18,248 nucleotides of DNA from positions 1 to 18,248 of the forward strand of contig JASJAL010000066.1 of the NCBI GenBank assembly GCA_030067055.1, read 5' to 3'. How positions within the stretch are numbered: position 1 is the first letter of the stretch; each line of letters begins with the position of its first letter. A program made the translations under genes and the position numbers. The stretch is from Kiloniellales bacterium. Its GTDB lineage: Bacteria > Pseudomonadota > Alphaproteobacteria > Kiloniellales > JAKSBE01. This document shows positions 6,322 through 14,417 of this stretch, in pieces. The notes under the pieces are model-generated. The model worked only from the letters and a program-made list of their open reading frames with translations, had not been told where the DNA came from and did not search any database.

Positions 6322-8579
6322 TGGAATTTGTTGGACCGCGGGAAGCCGCGCGGGGCCAGGCGGCCGGCCTGAGCGCGCTTGCCGACCCAGGCCAGGAGGT
6401 CGGTCTCGGTGCGGGTCCGCCCGGCACCCTGCCGCCAGGTCAGGCCCTCGTCCAGGGTGAAGGTCTTGGCATCGGAGAGGCCGCCGTCCTTGTAGCGCTG
6501 CAGGATGACGCCGCGGCCGCGGGTCATCTCCGGCAGTTCCTCCAGCGGGAAGATGATCAGCTTGCGGTTCTCGCCGACCACCGCGACGCTGTCGCCCTCG
6601 ACCACGCTGCAGCACGCCGCCTCGACCCCGGAGCCAAGGTTCAGGGCCTGCTTGCCGTTCTTGGTCTGGGCCAGGACCTCGTCGGCCGGGACCACGAAGC
6701 CGCGCCCGTCGGCGGAGGCGACCAGCAGCTTCTGCCCCGGCGTGTGCACCAGCACGGCGACGATGTCCTCGTCCTTCGGCAGGTCGACGATCAAACGGAT
6801 CGGGTCGCCGAAGCCCCGGCCGCCCGGCAGCTTGTCGACGCCGACCGTGTAGAAGCGGCCGTTGGTCGCGAAGATCAGCAGCTTGTCGGTGGTGAAGGCC
6901 TTGAGCTGGAAGCGGCCGCGGTCGCCTTCCTTGTACTTGGGTGCGCTCTGCTTTGCGCCGCCGTCGCCGTTCTCGCCCTCTTCCAGGTGGCCCTTCATGG
7001 CCCGGATCCAGCCCTTGTCGGAGCAGAGCACGGTCACCGCCTCGCGCTCGATCACCGCCTCCAGCGGCACGATGACCTCGGCCGGCGGCTCGCCGATCAC
7101 GCAGCGGCGCCGGCCGAGCTCGGTCTTGGCGCCGAAGGTGTCGCGGATGTACTGGACCTGCTTGCCGACCACCTTCCAGCGCCGGCCCTCGTCCTTCATC
7201 AGCGCCTTGAGTTCCTTCTGCTCGGCGCTGAGCTCCTGGTGCTCCTTGCGGATCCCCTCCTCTTCCAGCTTCCTGAGGGCGCGCAGGCGCATGTTGAGGA
7301 CCGCGTTGGCCTGGACCTCGGTCAGGTCGAAGGTCGCCATCAGGACTTCCTTGGGCTCGTCCTCCTCGCGGACGATGCGGATCACCTCGTCGATGTTGAG
7401 GTAGACGACCAGGTAGCCGTCCAGGATCTCCAGCCGCGCGGCGATCTTCTCCAGGCGGAAGCGGGTGCGCCGCTCCAGCACCTCCAGGCGGTGGTCCAGG
7501 AAGGCCTGCAGCACCTCGCGCAGGTCCATGACCCGCGGCGTGTTGGCCTTGTCCAGGACGTTCATGTTGAGGCCGATGCGGACCTCGAGGTCGGTCTGGC
7601 GGAACAGCGATTCCATCAGGACCTCGGGCTCGACGTTGCGGCTCTTGGGGGTCAGGACCAGGCGCACGTCTGCGGTCGACTCGTCGTGCACGTCGCCCAG
7701 CAGGATCAGCTTCCGCGCGTCCATCAGCTCGGCGATCTTCTCGACCAGGCGCGACTTCTGAACCTGGTAGGGCATCTCGGTGACCACGATCTGGTAGCCG
7801 CCGCCCTTGATCTTCTCGACCTCCCAGCGGGCCCGCAGGCGGAAGGCGCCGCGGCCGGTCTTGTAGGCCTCGACGATGGTCGCGCGCTCGTCGACCAGCT
7901 CGCCGCCGGTCGGGAAGTCCGGCCCGGGGATCAGCTCGACCAGCTTGTCGATCCGCGCCTTGGGATGCTTGATCAGGTGCAGCAGGGCATCGCAGACCTC
8001 GCCGACGTTGTGCGGCGGGATCGAGGTCGCCATGCCGACCGCGATGCCCTGGGCGCCGTTGGCCAGCAGGTTGGGGAAGGCCGCCGGCAGCACCACCGGC
8101 TCCTCGGACTCGCCGTCGTAGGTCTGGCGGAAGTCGACCGTGTCCTCGTCGATGCCCTCGAGCAGGGCCATGGCGACCGAGGTCATGCGCGCCTCGGTGT
8201 AGCGCATGGCCGCGGCGCTGTCGCCGTCGATGTTGCCGAAGTTGCCCTGGCCGTCGACCAGGGGATAGCGCTGGGCGAAGTCCTGGGCCAGGCGGACCAG
8301 GGCGTCGTAGATCGACTGGTCGCCGTGGGGGTGGTACTGGCCCATGGTGTCGCCGACCACCCGCGCCGCCTTCTTGTAGCCCTGGTCCGGGTTCAGGCGC
8401 AGCTCGCGCATGGCGTAGAGGATGCGCCGGTGGACCGGCTTCAGGCCGTCGCGCACGTCCGGCAGCGAGCGCGACACGATGGTCGAGAGCGCGTAGGAGA
8501 GGTAGCGGTCGGAGAGCGCCTCGACGAGGCGCACGTCGCGGACCTCACCGGCGGGCTGGGCGGCAGAATCGCGGCTCAT
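6318..8579 (-). CDS. parC: DNA topoisomerase IV subunit A
   Basis: This is the DNA-cleaving subunit of topoisomerase IV, the type IIA enzyme that decatenates daughter chromosomes with ParE. The N-terminal breakage-reunion domain contains the catalytic tyrosine Tyr127 in MRYTEARMT (125-133), the [18 protein letters not shown] segment (40-57) and the quinolone-pocket helix [10 protein letters not shown] (83-92). At 753 residues, with the [19 protein letters not shown] signature, it fits ParC better than the ~900-residue GyrA. The C-terminal region (about 500-753) is a degenerate beta-pinwheel with repeats such as [10 protein letters not shown] and [10 protein letters not shown], and lacks the QRRGGKG GyrA box. 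The start ATG at 8579 has a good AAGGAG a few bases upstream. Position 88, equivalent to E. coli GyrA Ser83, is Gln, and the equivalent of Asp87 is Asp92. bioY follows on the same strand after 94 bp. Confidence 0.96.
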   Translation of the reverse strand: MSRDSAAQPAGEVRDVRLVEALSDRYLSYALSTIVSRSLPDVRDGLKPVHRRILYAMRELRLNPDQGYKKAARVVGDTMGQYHPHGDQSIYDALVRLAQDFAQRYPLVDGQGNFGNIDGDSAAAMRYTEARMTSVAMALLEGIDEDTVDFRQTYDGESEEPVVLPAAFPNLLANGAQGIAVGMATSIPPHNVGEVCDALLHLIKHPKARIDKLVELIPGPDFPTGGELVDERATIVEAYKTGRGAFRLRARWEVEKIKGGGYQIVVTEMPYQVQKSRLVEKIAELMDARKLILLGDVHDESTADVRLVLTPKSRNVEPEVLMESLFRQTDLEVRIGLNMNVLDKANTPRVMDLREVLQAFLDHRLEVLERRTRFRLEKIAARLEILDGYLVVYLNIDEVIRIVREEDEPKEVLMATFDLTEVQANAVLNMRLRALRKLEEEGIRKEHQELSAEQKELKALMKDEGRRWKVVGKQVQYIRDTFGAKTELGRRRCVIGEPPAEVIVPLEAVIEREAVTVLCSDKGWIRAMKGHLEEGENGDGGAKQSAPKYKEGDRGRFQLKAFTTDKLLIFATNGRFYTVGVDKLPGGRGFGDPIRLIVDLPKDEDIVAVLVHTPGQKLLVASADGRGFVVPADEVLAQTKNGKQALNLGSGVEAACCSVVEGDSVAVVGENRKLIIFPLEELPEMTRGRGVILQRYKDGGLSDAKTFTLDEGLTWRQGAGRTRTETDLLAWVGKRAQAGRLAPRGFPRSNKFQ

Positions 8580-8600
8580 GGAACTCCTTCAAGCGCGCAA

Positions 8601-8630
8601 GATATAGGGAGACCGACCCGGAGTCGTCCA
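8601..8630 (-). promoter_or_regulatory. Candidate parC promoter
   Basis: On the minus strand TGGACG (-35, complement of 8625-8630) is 18 bp from TATATC (-10, complement of 8601-8606), about 22 bp before the parC start codon. Four of six bases match in each hexamer. TATATC is a local AT-rich island in otherwise GC-rich DNA. Confidence 0.35.
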
Positions 8631-8654
8631 GTGCGAATTCCGTGGCCTGCAGGG

Positions 8655-8675
8655 GGCGGAGGCCGGATCTCCGCC
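8655..8675. other. Hairpin in the divergent parC / lipoprotein intergenic region
   Basis: Perfect 7-bp inverted repeat GGCGGAG / CTCCGCC (8655-8661, 8669-8675) with a 7-nt loop, upstream of both divergent genes. It could be an operator or an incidental GC-rich dyad. The surrounding 289-bp region (8580-8868) also holds a 14-bp palindrome, GCCCGGCGCCGGGC (8728-8741), and shows no convincing open reading frame. Confidence 0.25.
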
Positions 8676-8868
8676 TGAGAAGATGAACGGCAGATGAAAG
8701 CCGCGATAACGGCCGATGAAGCGGCTTGCCCGGCGCCGGGCTGGCGTCCTATCTCTCCGGCAGCGGCGCGAAGCGCGGGCGTTTTCTCGACCGCGGGAAT
8801 AGGGCCGCCGCCGCGCCGTTGTCCGGGGGAGCAAGCGAGACGCTTTCCGGTAAAGAGGAGACGAGGTC

Positions 8869-9552
8869 ATGGCTTCCCTTTCGCCCGCCGCCAGGTATCG
8901 GCTGATCGCCGCCATCGTCCTGAGCTGCGCGATCCTCCTGGCCGCCTGCGCCGCGCCGCCGCGGGTGCCCGGGATCTACCAGCCGGAGAACGAGGTCTCC
9001 GAGCGCCTGGGCCAGAGCCCCCTGCCCGCCTACCGCCAGGGCGACGTCTTCCGCTTCTCCGGCGGCCGGGTCGAGCGGGTCGCCGCGGTCAAGGGCGAGG
9101 ACGTCTACTGGCGGCGCGAGAGCGGCCGCGAGCTGGTCCGCCACCGCAGCTTCCTGCTGCCGACCCTGGCCTGGGAGACCGAGACCCGCCGCGGCGCCCA
9201 GCGCCTGCTGGACGAGCCCGGCGAGCTCTGGCCCCTGGCCATCGGCAAGCTCGGGACCTTCCGGGTCGAGCGCAGCCTGACCGACAAGGAAAGCGGCACG
9301 GCTAAGCGCAGCTACCGCAAGTTCGACTGCTCCGTCGAGACCGCCGAGACCGTCACCGTGCCGGCCGGCAGTTTCGACGCCTACCGGATCTCCTGCCGCC
9401 GCTACAACACCAGCGGCTCGCGCCTCTACGCCACCCAGACCTGGCACTACGCCCCCGCCGTCGGCCACTACGTCCGCCGCGAGACCGAGAACCACAGGAG
9501 CGGCAAGCGCCGGGTCATCGAGCTCGCGAGCTATGAGAAGGCGGGGTCATAA
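8869..9552 (+). CDS. Putative outer-membrane or periplasmic lipoprotein of unknown function
   Basis: 227 residues with a type II signal peptide: basic/hydrophobic start and lipobox LLAAC with Cys27 as the lipidation site. Small residues follow Cys27 and there is no Asp at +2, so sorting to the outer membrane is possible. The C-terminal half has a pattern seen in several uncharacterised proteobacterial envelope proteins: WPLAIGKLGTFRVER (121-135), CSVETAETVTVPAGSFDAYRISC (split here as CSVETAETV 154-162 and PAGSFDAYRISC 165-176) and WHYAPAVGHYVRRE (192-205). Cys154 and Cys176 could form a disulfide. The style resembles DUF3108-like beta-rich proteins, but the assignment is unverified. GAGGAG lies about 10 bases before the ATG at 8869. 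It is divergent from parC and appears monocistronic. Confidence 0.75.
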   Translation: MASLSPAARYRLIAAIVLSCAILLAACAAPPRVPGIYQPENEVSERLGQSPLPAYRQGDVFRFSGGRVERVAAVKGEDVYWRRESGRELVRHRSFLLPTLAWETETRRGAQRLLDEPGELWPLAIGKLGTFRVERSLTDKESGTAKRSYRKFDCSVETAETVTVPAGSFDAYRISCRRYNTSGSRLYATQTWHYAPAVGHYVRRETENHRSGKRRVIELASYEKAGS

Positions 9553-9647
9553 GGAGCGGTTTTTGCGACTGGAGACCTGAGGAGGCGGGGCAGCCTGGGG
9601 CGCCGCCTTAGGCGTTTACCAAACCTGCCAGACGATTGCTATTTCGC

Positions 9648-9670
9648 TGAGCGGAAATCCCCAACGCTCA
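9648..9670. other. Inverted repeat between convergent genes
   Basis: TGAGCG (9648-9653) and CGCTCA (9665-9670) form a perfect 6-bp dyad with an 11-nt loop. It sits between the ends of the lipoprotein gene (+) and the small orphan gene (-), so it could end either transcript, but it has no clear T-run. The rest of 9553-9721 shows no gene. Confidence 0.2.
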
Positions 9671-9721
9671 CAATACGCAAGGCTGCGTCCGGTTCAATTT
9701 TTCCACGAATTCTCGATGACT

Positions 9722-9991
9722 TCATGACGACGAAAAATCGGCTTCGTGAGCTTGGATGGCATCCATCAAGGTTGCGTGGTCTTCAAAAGGTTCTTCCGCA
9801 AAGGCATTGACGAGGAAATCGTAGAAGTATGCATCGCGCGCATCCAGCTCTTCTTGCGTAATCGGACCGTCGAAAGTGTCGGCGTTACGTAAGTGAAATC
9901 TTCCTGTCTCTAGGTTCTCAAAGCAGCGATATCGCACCAGACCACCACGTCCGGCGCGACGCCATATATTTATCTCTTTGAACAGTGTCAT
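9722..9991 (-). CDS. Hypothetical protein, small, acidic, in a low-GC patch
   Basis: About 89 residues from the ATG at 9991 (MTLFKEINIWRRAGRGGLV...). The same frame can start five codons earlier at GTG 10006; neither start has a good SD. Features are a basic N-terminal half with RYRCFENLETGRFHLRNAD and an acidic helical C-terminal half, DARDAYFYDFLVNAF then HEADFSSS. There is no signal peptide or membrane segment, so it is probably cytosolic. I do not recognise a named domain, though small proteins beginning 'M-x-L-F-K-E-I-N-[VI]-W' feel familiar from proteobacterial genomes. Base composition by hand count is about 50% GC over 9721-10020, far below the flanking genes, consistent with horizontal acquisition. 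The reading frame is protein-like rather than a GC-rich shadow, which supports it as real. Confidence 0.6.
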   Translation of the reverse strand: MTLFKEINIWRRAGRGGLVRYRCFENLETGRFHLRNADTFDGPITQEELDARDAYFYDFLVNAFAEEPFEDHATLMDAIQAHEADFSSS

Positions 9992-10117
9992 ATTGTCGAA
10001 GCCCACTTTCCAGCATTCGATTGTGGGAACAGTGTACTTAACTCAATCATTGAACAGGAGCGCGCTGCCGACCTGAAACGGCTACGAGGTTCGCTTCGTG
10101 CTCGAGCGCTGCTCCCA

Positions 10118-10690
10118 TCAATTCCGGGCCAGCTGCCGGCCCAGGAAGAGGTAGCGGCGCCCGGCCTCGGAGCGCTCGACCGCGTCGGTGAAGCCGTTGC
10201 GCCGGTAGAAGCCGACGTTGCGCAGGCCGGGCGCGGTCACCAGGTGGACGCCGGGCAGCCCGGCGTCGCGGCAGAGCGCGACGAAGGCCTGGACCAGGCG
10301 GCTGCCGACGCCCCGGCTGCGATGCGCCGGGCGGCAGTTGACGTGGAAGTGGGCGGGGTAGTCTTCGTAGAGGTCGGCGAAGAGCCGGTAGTAGGGGTGC
10401 AGGTCCCGGAAGACCGTCGCAGCGGCGCTGTCGAGGCAGCCGTTCAGCACCCCCAGCACCCGGCCGTCCTCGGCTTCGTCCAGGGCGAGGAGAACCTGGT
10501 CCGGATAGGCCTCGAGGTAGGGCGTCAGCCAGCGGTCCAGGAAGGCCGCCCGCCCGGGTTCGTCCGCGACCCGGCGCGGGTTGGCCGAGGCCAGGAGGAT
10601 CTCGTCGATCTGCCGGCGCAGGGGCGCGGGCGCTTCGAGGTCGCCGTAGGCGCGGATCCGCAGCGGCGGCGGCTCAGAAGCGGTCGACAC
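10118..10690 (-). CDS. GNAT-family N-acetyltransferase
   Basis: 190 residues. GCN5-related acetyltransferases move an acetyl group from acetyl-CoA to an amine. Motif A is clear: HFHVNCRP (114-121) is strand beta4, and R124-S-R-G127-V-G129 is the pyrophosphate-binding loop, followed by a helix. Motif B-like NVGFYRRNGF (158-167) follows. The pattern, including a long insert with HPYYRLFADLYEDYPAHFHV, resembles the acetyltransferase-like group related to bacterial O-GlcNAcase C-terminal domains. The substrate cannot be assigned. The GTG start at 10690 lies 17 bp inside the upstream dadA-like gene, so the two are translationally coupled. No internal Met provides an alternative. The acceptor may be an amino acid or amine linked to the oxidoreductase. 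Confidence 0.85.
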   Translation of the reverse strand: MSTASEPPPLRIRAYGDLEAPAPLRRQIDEILLASANPRRVADEPGRAAFLDRWLTPYLEAYPDQVLLALDEAEDGRVLGVLNGCLDSAAATVFRDLHPYYRLFADLYEDYPAHFHVNCRPAHRSRGVGSRLVQAFVALCRDAGLPGVHLVTAPGLRNVGFYRRNGFTDAVERSEAGRRYLFLGRQLARN

Positions 10691-11954
10691 GGTAGGGCGC
10701 CAGGTCGATGCCCGGGTCGCGGCCGGCCACCAGGTCGGCGATCAGCTTACCGCTGCGCGCGCTCAGCATCAGGCCGCAGTGGCCGTGGCCGAAGGCGAAG
10801 TAGGCCTGGCGATGGCGCCGGCCGCGCGAGATCACCGGCAGGGAATCCGGCATCGACGGCCGGTAGCCCATCCAGGGCTGCGCGTCGCTGGTGTCGAGGC
10901 CGGGAAAGAAGCGCTTGGCGTGGGTCAGCAGGACCTCGGCGCGTTTCCAGTTGGGCTCCGCTTTCAGGCCGCCGAGCTCGACCGTCCCGGCCAGGCGCAG
11001 GCCGTGCTCCAGCGGGGTCGAAACGAAGCCATAGGTCGTCGAGTAGACCGGGATCCGCGGCGCGACGCCGGGGTTCGGTAGCTGCATGTGATAGCCGCGC
11101 TCGGTGTCGAGCGGCGGGTTCTCGCCGAGCTGCCGAGCCAGGTCGCGCGACCAGGCGCCGGCTGCCAGGACCACGGCATCGCAGGGCAGCGGCCCGGCCT
11201 CGGTGACCACCGCGCTCGGCCCCGCGTCCTTGCCGCCGGCGAAGTCGAAGCCGCGGACCTCCTGGCGCAGCAGGGTGCCGCCTTCGCGGGTGAAGGCGGC
11301 GGCGAGTTCCTGGACCAGGCGGAAGTTGTTCACCGTGTGCCCGACGTTGGGATAGTAGACGCCGCGGTGGAAGTTGGGGGCCAGGGCCGGCTCGAGCTGG
11401 CGCAGCTCCTCAGGCGGCAGGACATCGAGGGCGACGCCGCGGCGGCGCTGCAGCTCGATATAGGGCTGGGCCGCGGCGAAGTGCGCCTCGGTCTCGTAGA
11501 CTCCGACCCAGCCGCCGCGCTTCAGCATGGCCTCGGCGCCGGCCAGCTCGAGCAGCGGCTTGAAGGCGTCGAAGGAGCCGTCCATCAGCTGCTTGAGGGC
11601 GATCGAGATCCGCTCGACCTCGGCCGGCCGGCTGGCGGCGACGAAGCGCAGCAGCCAGGGCGCCAGCTGCGGCAGGTAGGACCAGCGGATCGCCAGGGGG
11701 CCCAGCGGGTCCATCAGCATGCCCGGGACCTTGCGCAGGATCCCCGGCATGGCGACCGGGACCACCGATTCCTCACCGATCACCGCACCGTTGCCGAAGG
11801 AGGTTCCCTCGCCCGGGCCCTGGCGGTCGACCAGGGTGACCGCGTGGCCGTCGCGCTGCAGGTAGAGCGCGACGCAGACCCCGACGACGCCGGCGCCGAT
11901 CACCACGATCCGCTGGCTCGATTCAGCCGGCCCGTTCCCCGTAGAGCCGGTCAT
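10674..11954 (-). CDS. dadA: FAD-dependent D-amino-acid dehydrogenase family oxidoreductase
   Basis: 426 residues of the DadA / D-amino-acid oxidase family, which oxidise D-amino acids to 2-oxo acids and ammonia and pass electrons to the respiratory chain. The N-terminal Rossmann fold has RIVVIGAGVVGVCVALYL with GxGxxG at residues 20-25, ending in an acidic residue after beta2 (VTLVDRQ). DadA-like features include EGTSFGNGAVI, the region SYLPQLAPWLLRF, GGWVGVYET, the FAD-binding CDAVVLAAGAWS and the C-terminal GYRPSMPDSLPVISR and FGHGHCGLMLSARSGKLIADL. Membership in the family is firm. The precise substrate (D-alanine, other D-amino acids, or hydroxyproline-like imino acids) is not. The ATG overlaps the recO stop by 4 bp (ATGA), and its end overlaps the acetyltransferase gene, so all three form an operon. 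Confidence 0.85.
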   Translation of the reverse strand: MTGSTGNGPAESSQRIVVIGAGVVGVCVALYLQRDGHAVTLVDRQGPGEGTSFGNGAVIGEESVVPVAMPGILRKVPGMLMDPLGPLAIRWSYLPQLAPWLLRFVAASRPAEVERISIALKQLMDGSFDAFKPLLELAGAEAMLKRGGWVGVYETEAHFAAAQPYIELQRRRGVALDVLPPEELRQLEPALAPNFHRGVYYPNVGHTVNNFRLVQELAAAFTREGGTLLRQEVRGFDFAGGKDAGPSAVVTEAGPLPCDAVVLAAGAWSRDLARQLGENPPLDTERGYHMQLPNPGVAPRIPVYSTTYGFVSTPLEHGLRLAGTVELGGLKAEPNWKRAEVLLTHAKRFFPGLDTSDAQPWMGYRPSMPDSLPVISRGRRHRQAYFAFGHGHCGLMLSARSGKLIADLVAGRDPGIDLAPYRVDRF

Positions 11955-12676
11955 CGCGGCGCCTGCGCGCCCACGGCGGCGGCCAGGCGGTCGCGCGCCG
12001 CCGGCAGCGGCCGGTCCTGGGGATGGAAGATGTGCCGCTCCAGGAAGCGGCCGGTCAGGGCCAAGCCCTGGGCGACCTCAATCTTGCCGCCGCTGCCCTT
12101 GCCGACCAGGAAGCCGGGCAGCGCCAGAAGCCGGTCGCGGTAGGGCTCGCCGGCGGCCAGGGAGACCGCCCGCCCGGTCCGCGGCGAGACGTAGGCCAGC
12201 TCGTCGTTGCCGCCGCCGGCACAGGCGCTGAGGTCGAGGCCGAAGCCCAGTTCCTTCAGCAGGGCCAATTCCCAGACCACGTAGGTCTCGCCCCAGTGGT
12301 CGCCCTCTAGGGCGGCGATCAGGGCGAGCAGGCCGTCGTGGCAGGCCGGGTGGGGCTCGCGCTCCGGCAGGGCCTGCTCGCAGACCGCGAGCGCGGCGCG
12401 CAGCGCGCCGAGCCGCGCCGGATCGTCCAGGAAGCGGGCCGCCACCGCCTCCTCCAGCTCGCAGGTGAAGCTGCCCAGGTGCTCGGACAGGCGGGCCCGC
12501 CAGGTCGCCCGGACCCGGTTGCCGGGCTGCAGCACGCCGCCCAGGCGCCGCCCCTGGCCGCCGCGCACCAGGCCGGCATGGCGACCCTGATGCCGGGTCA
12601 ACAGCTGCAGCACCGCACCGGCCTCGCCGTGCGGGCGCAGGCCCAGGACCACCGCCTCGTCGCTCCACTCGATCAT
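11951..12676 (-). CDS. recO: DNA repair protein RecO
   Basis: RecO works in the RecFOR pathway: with RecR it removes SSB from single-stranded DNA and loads RecA at gaps. The 241-residue protein starts MIEWSDEAVVLGLRPHGE, the typical OB-fold beginning, and continues with HAGLVRGG. The C-terminal helical part has WELALLKELGFGLDL, then C-A-G-G-G-N-D-E-L-A-Y-V-S-P (Cys152 the sole cysteine of this segment, so no four-Cys zinc finger) and GRAVSLAAGEPY, all standard for alphaproteobacterial RecO. I chose ATG 12676 because homology begins there; the frame stays open up to 12874 but that extension looks non-coding. No strong SD is visible. It is first in an operon with dadA and the acetyltransferase. 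The era and rnc genes, frequent neighbours in this class, are absent. Confidence 0.92.
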   Translation of the reverse strand: MIEWSDEAVVLGLRPHGEAGAVLQLLTRHQGRHAGLVRGGQGRRLGGVLQPGNRVRATWRARLSEHLGSFTCELEEAVAARFLDDPARLGALRAALAVCEQALPEREPHPACHDGLLALIAALEGDHWGETYVVWELALLKELGFGLDLSACAGGGNDELAYVSPRTGRAVSLAAGEPYRDRLLALPGFLVGKGSGGKIEVAQGLALTGRFLERHIFHPQDRPLPAARDRLAAAVGAQAPR

Positions 12677-13114
12677 GGTGCGCAGGTTAACCGGTTTTTC
12701 CGGCGCGTGGAATCTGCACGGCCCTCGAACGTCGCGCGGCGGCGCCAGCCCCGACTGTCCAAAGCCTCCGCGCTCTATCGAGGCCAGGACATGCCGCCCG
12801 TCAAGCAGCCGCCGAGAGATCAACCGGGGGTTACCTGGGCGGCGGTCTGTGCTATGCACTCTTGCCGTTATCAACCATGCCGTTTCTGCCCTGGGGGCCT
12901 AACCGGGGCGTATTCCATGTGATCTAAGACACGGCGGGATGCCTTCTCATGAGGGCAGTATGAATGTGCAGTCCCGCGCCGGGTGTCGAGGCGCGACCAC
13001 CTCGGGTTTCGAGGCAGCCGAGGGATCGGGGCTGTCTATCCCGAAATTGCTGGGAAAGTTGGCCGGCGCGGCCGTTGAGCAATCGAGCAGGGCGCCGCCG
13101 AGAGGAGAAGTCGT
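12677..13114. other. 438-bp divergent intergenic region (recO / Bcr-type permease)
   Basis: No convincing gene is present; short open frames here have Arg/Pro/Gly-rich, non-conserved translations. Visible elements: CCGG-AAAAA-CCGG dyad sequence just upstream of recO, near GGTTAACCGG; an imperfect 18-bp palindrome at 12940-12957; and weak promoter-like hexamers near 12830-12860 (GTTACC, 17 bp, TATGCA). The region is a little less GC-rich than the coding sequences around 12840-12960. No riboswitch class was recognised. Confidence 0.4.
12940..12957. promoter_or_regulatory. Imperfect palindrome, candidate operator
   Basis: TGCCTTCTCATGAGGGCA can pair at its outer seven positions (one G-T wobble) around a CATG-like centre. 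It lies about 160 bp upstream of the Bcr-type permease start. Drug-efflux genes are often controlled by repressors binding such dyads, but no regulator gene is adjacent, so this is weak. Confidence 0.25.
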
Positions 13115-14350
13115 TTGGAGCGTATCTCCGCCAAGGAGACGACGACGGCAAAAGCCCCTGAAACCGAGGGGCCCGGCATGACCTCGCCTGGACAGCGGCC
13201 GTCGCTGCTTCTGCTGGTTTTCCTGGCCGCGGTCGGCCCCTTTGCCATGAACGTCGTAGTGCCGGCCATGCCGGCCCTGGCGGGGGTCTTCGATACGACT
13301 TACGGGGTCATGCAGCTGGTCCTGACCGCCTACCTGGCGGCCACTGCCGCGGTTCAGCTCTTGCTGGGGCCGCTGTCCGACCGCTTCGGCCGCCGGCCGG
13401 TGATCCTCTACGGCCTGGGAATCTACTTAGTCGGCAGCGTGATCTGCGCCTGGGCTAGCACGGTCGAGTTCCTGATCGTCGGCAGAGTCATCCAGGCGGC
13501 CGGCGCCAGCGCCGGGTTGGTGATCGGTCGCGCGATCATCCGAGACGTCTTCGGCCGCGAGCAGGCGGCCAGCAACATCGGCTACGTCACCATGGCCATG
13601 GTGGTCGCCCCGATGCTGGCGCCGGCCGCCGGCGGCTACCTCTTCGACCACGCTGGCTGGCAATCCATGTTCTGGCTTTCGTTGCTGCTGGGCCTCGGGA
13701 TCCTGGCGGTCAGCCTGCGACACCTGCACGAGACGAGGCAGCCGAACCTCGACGGCGAGGTCAGCCTCAGCTGGAGGGCGGTCATGGGCCTGCTCCGCGA
13801 CCGCTCCTTCGGCGGCTACGTGATCGTTCTGGCCTGCGCCTCCGGGATCTTCTTCACCTTCCTGGCCGGTGCGGCCTACGTGGTCACCGAGATCAGGGGC
13901 CGGCCGGCCAGCGAGTACGGCCTCTATTTCATCCTGTCCGCGGTCGGCTACATCCTCGGCAACTTCCTGTCCGGCCGCTACGCCGTCCGGGTCGGGCTGC
14001 AGCGGATGATCAGCGTCGGCTGCGGCGTCGCGGTCCTTGGCCTGGTCTTGCTCTGGGCCCTCAGCGGCATATCCCACACTGCGGCGCTCTTCGGCCCGAT
14101 GTTTGTACTGGCGCTGTCCAACGGCCTGACCCTGCCCAGTGCCATGGCCAGCGCGGTCTCGGCCCGGCCGCGCCTCGCCGGCACCGCGGCCGGCATTGCC
14201 GGCTCGGCGCAGATCGGGCTCGGCGCCGTGCTCGCCTTCCTGGTCGGTGTCCTCCAGGAGGGCAGCGACAGCGCCTTGCCGATGATGATCATCATGACCC
14301 TGGCCGGTCTGGCGTCCTTCGCCGGCTTCGCGATCACCCGGCGCAGCTGA
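13115..14350 (+). CDS. Bcr/CflA-family multidrug efflux MFS transporter
   Basis: A 12-helix major facilitator likely to export drugs in exchange for protons. Family marks include LVFLAAVGPFAMNVVVPAMPAL (TM1), the motif GPLSDRFGRRPVILYG in loop 2-3 (its first Asp is residue 89 from the TTG start), VIQAAGASAGLVIGRAIIRD in TM4 (the Bcr/CflA antiporter-like motif), and YVTMAMVVAPMLAPAAGGYL in TM5. A TTG at 13115 has an excellent AGGAG (13103-13107) seven bases upstream, giving 411 residues. The first ATG, at 13178, has GAGGGG eight bases or so before it and would give 390 residues, closer to the family norm. I prefer TTG for its ribosome site but either is possible. It is monocistronic and divergent from recO. 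Confidence 0.88.
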   Translation: MERISAKETTTAKAPETEGPGMTSPGQRPSLLLLVFLAAVGPFAMNVVVPAMPALAGVFDTTYGVMQLVLTAYLAATAAVQLLLGPLSDRFGRRPVILYGLGIYLVGSVICAWASTVEFLIVGRVIQAAGASAGLVIGRAIIRDVFGREQAASNIGYVTMAMVVAPMLAPAAGGYLFDHAGWQSMFWLSLLLGLGILAVSLRHLHETRQPNLDGEVSLSWRAVMGLLRDRSFGGYVIVLACASGIFFTFLAGAAYVVTEIRGRPASEYGLYFILSAVGYILGNFLSGRYAVRVGLQRMISVGCGVAVLGLVLLWALSGISHTAALFGPMFVLALSNGLTLPSAMASAVSARPRLAGTAAGIAGSAQIGLGAVLAFLVGVLQEGSDSALPMMIIMTLAGLASFAGFAITRRS

Positions 14351-14417
14351 GCATTCTCCCCGGGGGTGGCGCCCTCGTCGCTAAATCCGGCTGGCCCGGC
14401 AGCTGCGCATGCCGGAG

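Noticed and set aside
6224..6427. N-terminal extension of the BioY frame into parC
   Set aside because: Arg/Pro/Ser-rich, overlaps the parC C-terminus, and a good ribosome site precedes the ATG at 6223.
8304..8333. Gln88 at the quinolone-resistance position of ParC
   Set aside because: Gln at the Ser83-equivalent position is, as far as I recall, common in alphaproteobacterial ParC, so it is likely a lineage trait rather than an acquired resistance mutation.
6744..8678. A 644-codon plus-strand frame antisense to parC
   Set aside because: Low-complexity Leu/Gln/Val/Asp-rich translation mirroring parC codons; parC is unambiguous on the other strand.
8728..8741. 14-bp palindrome GCCCGGCGCCGGGC
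   Set aside because: Short perfect GC palindromes are frequent by chance in DNA this GC-rich; no further support was found.
10244..11206. A 320-codon plus-strand frame across the acetyltransferase and dadA-like genes
   Set aside because: Arg/Gly/Ala-rich shadow; both minus-strand genes carry clear family motifs.
12677..12874. N-terminal extension of the RecO frame up to 12874
   Set aside because: The extension (RRPGNPRLISRRLLDGR...) has no similarity to RecO N-termini, whereas MIEWSDEAVVLG is the usual start.
12939..13181. Small plus-strand frames between recO and the Bcr-type permease
   Set aside because: Short, Arg/Pro-rich, overlapping each other in different frames, no ribosome site or recognisable motif.
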